DNA from: an uncultured Pseudomonadales bacterium
Lineage (GTDB): Bacteria; Pseudomonadota; Gammaproteobacteria; Pseudomonadales; Porticoccaceae
Direction of reading: 5' to 3'
Assembly (NCBI GenBank): GCA_937998635.1
Contig: CALLDA010000090.1
Location: 1 to 9,462, forward strand
DNA: 9,462 nucleotides
Part shown: piece by piece, positions 1 through 5,809 of the stretch
Numbering within the stretch: the first letter of the stretch is position 1
How the letters are laid out: each line of letters begins with the position of its first letter
Notes under the pieces: generated by a model
Databases searched by the model: none
What the model saw: the letters and a program-made list of their open reading frames with translations, nothing else
What the model was told of the DNA's origin: nothing
Position numbers and translations under genes: made by a program

Positions 1-907
1 ATTCTGGTAGCGTGATAAATGCCAGCTCTGGTCCCTGGGCTGGGTTAAGTCCAAAAGAAAATACTGCGGGAAAAATTGCCAGGCCCGCGACAATAGCGAG
101 CAGGCTGTCGCCCGCGACAATAGCCGCCGCTGCGCCAGGAATGGAGTGACTCTTTGGCAGATAAGCCCCATAGGTGAGGAAGATCGCCATACCAATGCCA
201 AGGGAAAAGAAGGCCTGTCCGATGGCCGCGATATAAACAGCAGGGCGGGTAAAGGCGCTCCAATCAGGTTTGAATAAAAAGGCCAGGCCTAAACCGGCAT
301 CGTCCAGAGTCAGGGAGTAGGCTGCTAAGATAACAACAATTAAGACGAGAACCGGCATCAAAAAGCGATTTACGGCTTCTATACCTTTTTGTATGCCACC
401 GGCTACGACGGCAACGGTTGCTGCCATCATGATGGCCTGCCAGAAAATCGGCTCAATAGGCTGTGCAATAAATAAACTAAAAAACGTGCTGCTATCCTGG
501 TTAGTAGATAGATCCGGGGTTGCCGATAACTGCCCCGTCAGTGCGCTAATAAAATACTTTAAAGACCAGCCCGCAATGACGCTGTAAAACCCCAGGATGA
601 AAAAGCAGCCGATGACCGCCAGCCCTCCCGCCAGGTACCAGGGCTGATCGGGTCTGGCGTGACGAAATGCCTGGACTGCATCACTCCGGGCATTCCTGCC
701 GATACTGATTTCAGCAATGACAATCGGTAGTCCAATAAACAGGATGCACACCAGGTAAATAATTAGAAAGGAGGCACCGCCATTTTGTCCGGCGACATAA
801 GAAAAACGCCAGATATTCCCCAGTCCCGCAGCGGAGCCAATGGCCGCCAGCAGAAAGCCATGCCGGGATGCCCATTGTTCTTCTTTTCGTCCATCTGCGG
901 ATTTCAT
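1..907 (-). CDS. NSS-family sodium:solute symporter, N-terminal part (runs off left edge)
   Basis: Reading the minus strand from the ATG at 905-907 gives 302 codons with no stop up to base 2, so the gene is intact here and continues outside the window. Residues 12-35 carry the TM1 signature of neurotransmitter:sodium symporters (W-A-S-R at 12-15, then GSAAGLGNIWRF at 24-35); N31 matches LeuT Asn27, a sodium ligand. The TM1-TM2 loop has GQNGGASF (40-47). TM3 carries FYSVIAGW (107-114), with Y108 at the LeuT Tyr108 position. TM6 carries GQAFFSLGIG (230-239), where S235 replaces the sodium ligand Thr254 of LeuT by a conservative change. About seven of the expected 11-12 membrane helices are present. 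Inner-membrane import of an amino acid or similar solute driven by sodium is the family role; the substrate is unknown. An in-frame TGA just upstream limits the start to this ATG. The ribosome site is weak. Confidence 0.93.
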   Translation of the reverse strand, partial: MKSADGRKEEQWASRHGFLLAAIGSAAGLGNIWRFSYVAGQNGGASFLIIYLVCILFIGLPIVIAEISIGRNARSDAVQAFRHARPDQPWYLAGGLAVIGCFFILGFYSVIAGWSLKYFISALTGQLSATPDLSTNQDSSTFFSLFIAQPIEPIFWQAIMMAATVAVVAGGIQKGIEAVNRFLMPVLVLIVVILAAYSLTLDDAGLGLAFLFKPDWSAFTRPAVYIAAIGQAFFSLGIGMAIFLTYGAYLPKSHSIPGAAAAIVAGDSLLAIVAGLAIFPAVFSFGLNPAQGPELAFITLPE

Positions 908-1080
908 TGTTCGGTCTCACTGAGTGACTTTATTCGATAATATTTTTCTTAGCAGCTCAGCCAGGACAATACTGCGAGTGATTAGCATGATGAGATTAGC
1001 TGCAAGGAATAAACTATCAGGAATTAGCCACAAATGACGAATCGTCAGGCATTAAGCATACAAATTAATATGGAAATACC

Positions 1081-1108
1081 TTAACATTTACCTCTAATCA
1101 GATACGCT
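1081..1108 (+). promoter_or_regulatory. Candidate sigma-70 promoter for the acyl-CoA dehydrogenase
   Basis: TTAACA (1081-1086) matches five of six -35 consensus bases. It lies 16 bases before TACGCT (1103-1108), which keeps the first, second and last bases of the -10 consensus. The -10 lies inside the AATCAG-N5-CTGATT dyad (1096-1112), so a protein bound there would block transcription. The match is modest. A second possible -35, TTGACC at 1112-1117, has no partner at normal spacing. Confidence 0.3.
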
Positions 1109-1197
1109 GATTTGACCACCCCTGTGGATGCTTGGTCCTGTGTTAGTAATACACAGATCGAACATCCCAGGCTTGCCCTAAATCAAACCTTACCAAC

Positions 1198-1202
1198 AGG
1201 AA
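1198..1202 (+). promoter_or_regulatory. Ribosome binding site of the acyl-CoA dehydrogenase
   Basis: AGGAA sits six bases before the ATG at 1209, which supports this start over any internal Met. Confidence 0.7.
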
Positions 1203-1208
1203 CTGACT

Positions 1209-2372
1209 ATGGATTTCGCCCTCGCTGAAGAGTATCAAATGCTGCTCGATACCGCCGATAAAATTGCCAGGGACTTTCCCCGGGACTACTACATTGAGCA
1301 TGCCAGGAATCAAACCTTTCCTCAGGAACAGTGGGACGCTCTGGCCGAGGCCGGAATTCTCGGCATCAACACTCCGGAAGAGTACGGTGGTTCCGGTATG
1401 GGTATGTTGGCTCTGGTGCTGTTGCAGGAGCGTTTGGCGGAATACGGTGTGGCACCGCTATTTTTTGTGGTCAATCAGGGTATTGCCGTACCGAGTATTT
1501 CTCGCCATGGCACCGAGGAGCAAAAACAGCGCTGGTTGCCAGCTATAGCATCGGGCGAGAAGCGCTGCTGCTTTGCTATCACCGAACCCAACGCAGGTAC
1601 TAACACCTTTAAAATTACCACCACCGGTCGGGAAGAAACCGATCATTTCGTGCTTAACGGAAGTAAGTTATTTATCAGTGGCATCAACGATGCCCAGCAG
1701 GTGCTGGTCGTGGCTCGCACCGATGATGGCGAAGCCGGGCAGAAAGCCAGGTTGACCTTGTTTGTGGTCGATACTGATACCGCTGGCCTCACCTGGGAAC
1801 GCATGGATACCATGCTACTCAATGCCGAAGGCCAGTTTTTTGTCTACTTTGATGATGTCAAAGTGCCCAAAGAAAATGTGCTTGGTGAAGTAGGTGGCGG
1901 CGTTAATGTGCTGTTTGATGCCTTAAACCCCGAACGTATGATTGTTGCAGCAGGTGCCATCGGCGGCGGTCGGCATGTCCTGGCTCGCGGCACTGAATAC
2001 GCCAATGAAAGAGAAATATTTAATGGCCCCATTGGCGCCTATCAAGGTCTTCAGCATCCCATGGCGGAGGCCAAAGCCCAGCTTGAATGCGCATCTCTGA
2101 TGGTCAAAAAAGCGGCTTGCCTGCACGACGATGGTGAGCATTCCAAAGTGGTGGGCGACATCGCCAATATGGGAAAATTGGTGGGCACCGATGCCGCCTT
2201 TAAGGCTTCCGATGCGGCTTTGCAGTGCTTTGGAGGTTATGGTTTTTGTGAGAGTTATGACATGGTCAGTCATTTCATTAGCGCCCGTCTCGGCAAGGTG
2301 GCACCCATCAATCGGGAGATGACGCTCAACTATATTGGTGAATTTATCTTGGGTTTGCCAAAGAGCTATTAG
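1209..2372 (+). CDS. Acyl-CoA dehydrogenase family flavoprotein
   Basis: This 387-residue protein has the normal length and three-part layout of the family: N-terminal helices (about 4-117), a middle beta domain (about 120-235) and C-terminal helices (about 236-387). The middle domain opens with FAITEPNAGTNT (122-133), the first family signature but with Asn132 in place of the usual Asp. FGGYGF (341-346) is the second conserved region, and NEREIF (266-271) matches the conserved R-x-x-F stretch. It should oxidise an acyl-CoA at the alpha-beta bond using FAD and pass electrons to electron-transfer flavoprotein in the cytoplasm. Alignment by eye to human MCAD puts Pro366 where the catalytic Glu376 would be, and Glu242 (in NPERMIVA) at Thr255, the position used as base in LCAD and isovaleryl-CoA dehydrogenase. 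The chain-length or branched substrate is unknown. It is followed by a strong terminator and so is probably transcribed alone. Confidence 0.95.
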   Translation: MDFALAEEYQMLLDTADKIARDFPRDYYIEHARNQTFPQEQWDALAEAGILGINTPEEYGGSGMGMLALVLLQERLAEYGVAPLFFVVNQGIAVPSISRHGTEEQKQRWLPAIASGEKRCCFAITEPNAGTNTFKITTTGREETDHFVLNGSKLFISGINDAQQVLVVARTDDGEAGQKARLTLFVVDTDTAGLTWERMDTMLLNAEGQFFVYFDDVKVPKENVLGEVGGGVNVLFDALNPERMIVAAGAIGGGRHVLARGTEYANEREIFNGPIGAYQGLQHPMAEAKAQLECASLMVKKAACLHDDGEHSKVVGDIANMGKLVGTDAAFKASDAALQCFGGYGFCESYDMVSHFISARLGKVAPINREMTLNYIGEFILGLPKSY

Positions 2373-2382
2373 CTAATATTGC

Positions 2383-2398
2383 ACATTTAAATAAATGT
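2383..2398. repeat. AT-rich 16-bp inverted repeat after the dehydrogenase
   Basis: ACATTTA-AA-TAAATGT is a perfect dyad with 7-base arms and a 2-base centre, starting 11 bases after the stop codon. The centre is too small for a full RNA hairpin, and no T run follows directly. It may be a protein site or a chance product of AT-rich intergenic DNA. Confidence 0.4.
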
Positions 2399-2451
2399 CT
2401 AACTAATTGAAATATATGTATTTATAGATAGCTTATTCGCTGTCAAAAAGT

Positions 2452-2483
2452 AAACATCGCCGCTTGCCGGGCGGTGTTTTTTT
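2452..2483 (+). terminator. Rho-independent terminator of the acyl-CoA dehydrogenase
   Basis: ACATCGCC (2454-2461) pairs with GGCGGTGT (2470-2477) through one G-U pair, with an 8-base loop. The stem is followed by a run of seven T (2477-2483) and preceded by A-rich sequence that extends the stem. This is a textbook intrinsic terminator. It separates the dehydrogenase from the CoA-transferase gene, so the two are not one simple operon. Confidence 0.88.
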
Positions 2484-2511
2484 GTGTCTTCAAAAAAGCT
2501 GAGTGACGGCG

Positions 2512-2539
2512 CTTAAGCCAGAGGCTAAGATCGGCGATC
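2512..2539. repeat. Two adjacent dyads upstream of the CoA-transferase gene
   Basis: CTTAAGCC (2512-2519) and GGCTAAG (2523-2529) form a bulged inverted repeat around a 3-base centre. Directly after it, GATCG-G-CGATC (2529-2539) is an 11-base palindrome. They lie 64-91 bases before the start codon at 2603, between the terminator and a possible -10 (TATAAA, 2557-2562). A role as operator is possible but unproven, and no good -35 is seen at standard spacing. Confidence 0.3.
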
Positions 2540-2602
2540 GATTTACCCACACTCGATATAAAACCTGGCCTTTCAAAACGGGCTCATAGAAGAAGAGATC
2601 AG

Positions 2603-3883
2603 ATGCCAAAAACCATCACCGATCAGCAATTTGTTGAACTGCTAAAGCCGGGCCAAACCGTCTATATTCAGAGCGGTTGCACGCAACCTGTCGCCCTGGT
2701 CGATGCCCTTAAAGAAAACCCCCACTGCGCCGAGCGGGTCAAATTTATCAGCATGGTGAACCGGCTTAATCCCAATAACTTCACCACACTGCATGAGACT
2801 ACAGAGCAGGAGACCTTCTTTATGTCAGGTTTCCTGCGCAAGGGTTACGATCCTTCACGCCTGCACATTCTGCCTTTCCATCTCAGTGAGATTTACCGTT
2901 ATCTGGCCGATATTGCAGAGATTGACATCGCCTGCATTCAGGTCACGCCGCCGGATCAAAAGGGACGGTGCAGTTTCGCTATGGTCGGTGATTACGTACC
3001 AGCAGTGACACATCGGGCAAGAATAGTGGTGGCCCAGGTTAATGCTGCGTTACCCGTTTGCGCCGGGGCACCGACCATTAACGCCGACCACATCGACTAC
3101 TTTGTTGAAGCCGATAACAATATTTTGCTTTGGACTTCACGACCGCCTAAGGACGAACTGGCAGCCCTGGGTAACAATGTAGCCAGCCTGGTTCGTGATG
3201 GCGACACTATTCAAATGGGCGTGGGCACTGCCTCGGACGCCGTGCTCGCAGCGTTAACCAATCATCGGAATTTAGGCATCCACACAGGGCTTGTCCCCGA
3301 CAATCTTGTTGATATGGTTGAAGCTGGTGCTATTAGTGGGGTCAAAAAATCTATTGATAAAGGCCGTATTATTACGGGATCGGCGATGGGTACTGAGCGG
3401 CTATATGATTTCATTGCCGATAGCGACATCGTGGATTTTAAGCCCGTGAGTTACACCCATGATGTCACTGTGTTGAGCCAGATAGAAAATTTACGGGTGG
3501 TTAATTCAGCGGTTGAAGTGGATCTGTTCTGCCAGGTCAATTGTGAATACATGGGCGGGCAGCAAATAGCTGGCATCGGTGGTCAGCTAGATTTTGTCCG
3601 TGGTGCCAAGCAGGCTAAAAATGGCATATCGATTCTTGCCCTGCAAGCCAGTACGGGCAAGGGTGAGGTCTCGCGAATCGTGTCCAGAATCCCCCAGAAT
3701 GCCCTGGTTTCAGTACCCCGCAGCGATGCCGATTTTATTGTGACTGAGTATGGTATTGCAGATCTGCGTTTTGCCTCAGTTCAGCAGCGCGCCGAGCGAC
3801 TTATCGGGATTGCCGCCCCGCAGTTTCGCGATAAACTCAGTGATGACTGGGATGCTGCTTGTCGGATTGCTGCTGGTCAGTAG
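2603..3883 (+). CDS. Acetyl-CoA hydrolase/CoA-transferase family protein
   Basis: The 426-residue protein is close to the length of 4-hydroxybutyrate CoA-transferases. It has the two-half layout of the class I CoA-transferase/acetyl-CoA hydrolase family. Visible landmarks are the glycine loop MGVGTASDAVLAAL (205-218), then LGIHTGLVPD (224-233), GSAMGTERLYDF (259-270), PVSYTHD (281-287), NSAVEVDLFCQVN (301-313), GIGGQLDFVRGA (324-335) and TEYGIADLR (381-389). Family members move CoA between acids or hydrolyse acyl-CoA in the cytoplasm. The catalytic Glu, known in AarC as Glu294 in a YTEV context and expected in an HTE-type motif here, is Gly229 in this protein. This may mark a distinct subfamily or changed chemistry. 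The start has a weak GAAGAG ribosome site at 2592-2597. The gene has its own transcription unit, since a terminator lies upstream; the next gene starts 84 bases after its stop. Confidence 0.9.
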   Translation: MPKTITDQQFVELLKPGQTVYIQSGCTQPVALVDALKENPHCAERVKFISMVNRLNPNNFTTLHETTEQETFFMSGFLRKGYDPSRLHILPFHLSEIYRYLADIAEIDIACIQVTPPDQKGRCSFAMVGDYVPAVTHRARIVVAQVNAALPVCAGAPTINADHIDYFVEADNNILLWTSRPPKDELAALGNNVASLVRDGDTIQMGVGTASDAVLAALTNHRNLGIHTGLVPDNLVDMVEAGAISGVKKSIDKGRIITGSAMGTERLYDFIADSDIVDFKPVSYTHDVTVLSQIENLRVVNSAVEVDLFCQVNCEYMGGQQIAGIGGQLDFVRGAKQAKNGISILALQASTGKGEVSRIVSRIPQNALVSVPRSDADFIVTEYGIADLRFASVQQRAERLIGIAAPQFRDKLSDDWDAACRIAAGQ

Positions 3884-3955
3884 TGACGGTTTTAATCCTG
3901 GCGGTTGACGGTTATCGTCGATTTACACGTAAACAAAGCTCTAAGTACAGGAAAA

Positions 3956-3961
3956 GGAAGG
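3956..3961 (+). promoter_or_regulatory. Ribosome binding site fixing the start of the small secreted protein
   Basis: GGAAGG lies six bases before the ATG at 3968. This favours that ATG over the in-frame TTG at 3905, which would put 21 polar residues before the signal peptide. Confidence 0.8.
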
Positions 3962-3967
3962 AAACGT

Positions 3968-4381
3968 ATGAAATTGGTATTTGGATTTATTGTAATTTTA
4001 GTGTCCGCCCTGACCCTTGCTCAAGCCCAGGCACAAGGGCCGAACGAAGCGGATATGCAAAAAATGATGCAGCAAGCGCAAAAAATGCAGGCATGTATGG
4101 CTAACGTAGATCGCTCAAAACTTAAAGCGCTGGAAAATAAGGGACGCCAGTTGCAAGCGAAAATAAAAGAAATGTGCGCTGCGGGTAAACGTGATGAAGC
4201 ATTTAGTACTGCTATGCGCGAAGGGATGGAGTTAGCCAATAACCCTTCAGTGAAGGAAATGCGCAAATGCAGTGATTTGATGCCAGATATGGCCAGCATG
4301 ATGCCTAATCTCCCCTATGCTGACGCCGGTTCCAGTGCCGGTGATAACAAAAATAAGTCAGACAAACACATTTGTGATTAA
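3968..4381 (+). CDS. Small secreted Met-rich protein with four cysteines, function unknown
   Basis: This is a 137-residue product. Residues 1-23 form a typical Sec signal peptide: Lys2, a hydrophobic core, then AQAQAQ, with likely cleavage after an Ala near 20-22. The mature part, about 115 residues, is predicted to be mostly helical and is unusually rich in Met (13, many in EADMQKMM and MASMM contexts), Gln and Lys. It has four cysteines at 43, 70, 101 and 136, an even number that fits two disulfides in the periplasm. There is no lipobox Cys after the signal and no enzyme motif. It resembles conserved hypothetical exported proteins of marine gammaproteobacteria, as recalled and not searched. 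The gene is on the same strand 84 bases after the CoA-transferase and could be read through from it; TTGACG at 3905-3910 may be a separate -35. A metal-binding or chaperone-like role is only speculation. Confidence 0.85.
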   Translation: MKLVFGFIVILVSALTLAQAQAQGPNEADMQKMMQQAQKMQACMANVDRSKLKALENKGRQLQAKIKEMCAAGKRDEAFSTAMREGMELANNPSVKEMRKCSDLMPDMASMMPNLPYADAGSSAGDNKNKSDKHICD

Positions 4382-4416
4382 CAAAACCTTGATCATGGGC
4401 TAGCTTTATTCCTAAA

Positions 4417-4450
4417 CATTAATATCCCGTCCAATATCGAGATATTAATG
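4417..4450. repeat. AT-rich 10-bp inverted repeat in the convergent gap
   Basis: CATTAATATC (4417-4426) and GATATTAATG (4441-4450) are perfect inverted copies around 14 bases. A third copy of the core, AATATC at 4433-4438, gives an alternative pairing with GATATT (4441-4446). It lies between the ends of converging genes, but neither side has a T run, so it is not a standard intrinsic terminator. Confidence 0.6.
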
Positions 4451-4489
4451 GATTAGCAGGGCTTATTCAGAGTTTCCTTAAGCGATATC

Positions 4490-4523
4490 GTCGGCAACCC
4501 GCCCCTTCAGGTCCGGTGCCGAC
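4490..4523. repeat. GC-rich 7-bp inverted repeat downstream of the LuxA-like gene
   Basis: GTCGGCA (4490-4496) and TGCCGAC (4517-4523) are perfect inverted copies with a 20-base centre, placed 59-92 bases beyond the end of the leftward oxidoreductase gene. It could fold as a 3' hairpin in that transcript. There is no T run, so any termination here would need Rho or another factor. An 8-base palindrome, CGATATCG (4483-4490), abuts it. Confidence 0.45.
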
Positions 4524-4581
4524 CAAACACAAGATACCCTTACGCTGCTCTTACGTAGAACCAGGCCTAACCAAAAACCCA

Positions 4582-5679
4582 CTAGGCAGATTTGGCCGGT
4601 GCGATAACTGGTGCTGGTAGTTGCTGTAATTTAGGCATTACCTCTTTAGCAAATAGCCGCATGCTCGCTTCAGCCATTTCGGGGGGAATACCACCAAAAG
4701 AAAACATGCCGTTGAACTTGTCATTGCCGACAAAGTTGCGGATGTTCATTACTTTCTCGTAGCACTGCTCGGGAGTGCCCCAAACATGCAAATCAACGAA
4801 AAACTGCCGGGCGGCCTCAGCGCCGTCCATATTGATATGGTTGGCGGCATTGGCGTACCACTCGTAACCCTTGATCTCTTTAAAGTGGGAGCCGTCCATT
4901 TCGTAATGTTCGACCATGGAATGCCAGTAGGCGCCCAGGTGTTTGTTGGCGATTTCTTCGGCTCGATCAGCGTTTTCGTCGCAGTAGGTAAAGCTAGCGA
5001 CAAAGGGCGGTGGTGCATGTTCCTGGTGTTCTTTGAAAAATAGATTGCGATAATCCGTCAACTCCTCGGCAACGGTTCCCCACGGTTTTTGGGGAATCAC
5101 CAGAATGCCTAAACCGAGTTCAGCCATAATCGATAATGACTCCGGTGACACCGCCGCGCCAAAGCGACGACCGACAAAGGATTTGTAGGGCTCAGGCCGG
5201 ATATCGCGGCGCTCCTGCTTGATGACTTCACCGTCCATTTCGCAATAGCCATTTTCCAGCCCGTCGAGAATCAATTTGGCTGATTCTTTAAAACGCGGTC
5301 TGGCTTCTTCCATGGGCATACCGAAACCTTCAAACTCAACCCGCCCAAGACCTCGACCCATACCTAGAATAACCCGACCTTTAGAGATGTTATCGACCAC
5401 ACTAATTTGTTCAGCGACTCTAATCGGGTCGTTGTGCCAGGGTAGAATGACTGCCATTGAGCCAAGCTTAACCCGTTCAGTGCGACCGGCCATGTAGGCC
5501 AGGAATTGCATGACGTCGGGCATCATCGTGTAGTCAGTAAAATGATGTTCAATACCCCAAACCGAATCAAAGCCCAGGGGTTCAGCCAGGTTCGCCAGTT
5601 TCAGGTCATTTTGATAAATTTCGAAGTCGCTTTTTTCGCGGCCTGGGTTTTGGAATACCAGTGTTGCACCTATTTCCAT
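4582..5679 (-). CDS. LuxA-like LLM-class flavin-dependent oxidoreductase
   Basis: The 365-residue protein is a luciferase-like monooxygenase with a single (beta/alpha)8 barrel. The motif EHHFTDY (44-50) matches the EHHFTEF of bacterial luciferase alpha, whose His44 is catalytic. The stretch ILPWHNDPIRVAEQ (78-91) and SKGRVILGMGRGLGR further on align with the LuxA flavin phosphate-binding region, though the LuxA reactive Cys106 is not kept. Such enzymes use reduced FMN and oxygen to oxidise hydrophobic substrates such as aldehydes, alkanes or ketones, or act as reductases; the substrate here is unknown. The C-terminal tail (about 350-365) is Ala/Pro-rich and probably disordered. The start is supported by AGAGGA seven bases upstream. 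It is the last of the leftward genes, 130 bases after the acyltransferase. It need not emit light: no luxB or fatty-acid reductase genes are present. Confidence 0.92.
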   Translation of the reverse strand: MEIGATLVFQNPGREKSDFEIYQNDLKLANLAEPLGFDSVWGIEHHFTDYTMMPDVMQFLAYMAGRTERVKLGSMAVILPWHNDPIRVAEQISVVDNISKGRVILGMGRGLGRVEFEGFGMPMEEARPRFKESAKLILDGLENGYCEMDGEVIKQERRDIRPEPYKSFVGRRFGAAVSPESLSIMAELGLGILVIPQKPWGTVAEELTDYRNLFFKEHQEHAPPPFVASFTYCDENADRAEEIANKHLGAYWHSMVEHYEMDGSHFKEIKGYEWYANAANHINMDGAEAARQFFVDLHVWGTPEQCYEKVMNIRNFVGNDKFNGMFSFGGIPPEMAEASMRLFAKEVMPKLQQLPAPVIAPAKSA

Positions 5680-5686
5680 CGTAATA

Positions 5687-5692
5687 TCCTCT
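5687..5692 (-). promoter_or_regulatory. Ribosome binding site of the LuxA-like oxidoreductase
   Basis: On the minus strand AGAGGA lies seven bases before the ATG at 5679, a strong site that fixes the start. Confidence 0.75.
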
Positions 5693-5809
5693 TTTTATGA
5701 TTTGGATTATTTGCCTGTCGGGATAGGTTTTGATTTTGATCATTAAAGCATAATTCATGTCCCCGCTTGCTGACACGCTTCCGAGACACCTAAAATGAGC
5801 TCGCGTGGT

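Larger units (their letters stand above)
908..1208. promoter_or_regulatory. Divergent intergenic region with four short inverted repeats
   Basis: These 301 bases separate the leftward transporter from the rightward acyl-CoA dehydrogenase and must hold both promoters. Four dyads are visible on the dehydrogenase side. They are TGACGA-A-TCGTCA at 1035-1047, AATCAG-N5-CTGATT at 1096-1112, GACCA-N14-TGGTC at 1114-1137 and TGTGT-N7-ACACA at 1139-1155. The arms of all four are perfect but short (5-6 bp). They are candidates for binding of a TetR, GntR or similar repressor, but no regulator gene lies in the window. On the transporter side the minus strand has an AT-rich stretch around 933-946 (TATTAT at 942-937), which could be a -10 element but has no good -35 at standard spacing. 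No small ORF is convincing here. Confidence 0.45.

Noticed and set aside
711..920. Short minus-strand ORF of 69 codons at the start of the transporter gene
   Set aside because: It is in another frame; the frame from the ATG at 907 is open to the window edge and encodes clear NSS transporter motifs.
1923..2273. Antisense ORF of 116 codons inside the acyl-CoA dehydrogenase
   Set aside because: It mirrors a well-supported gene, has no recognisable domain and no good ribosome site.
3905..3967. A TTG start at 3905 that would lengthen the small secreted protein by 21 residues
   Set aside because: The ATG at 3968 has a strong ribosome site six bases upstream and begins a clean signal peptide; the extension would bury it.
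4490..4523. Intrinsic terminator for the LuxA-like gene
   Set aside because: The inverted repeat is present, but no T run follows on the minus strand, and the 20-base centre is large.
4582..5679. A bacterial bioluminescence (lux) operon
   Set aside because: Only one LuxA-like protein is present; luxB and the luxCDE genes are missing and the LuxA Cys106 position is not kept.
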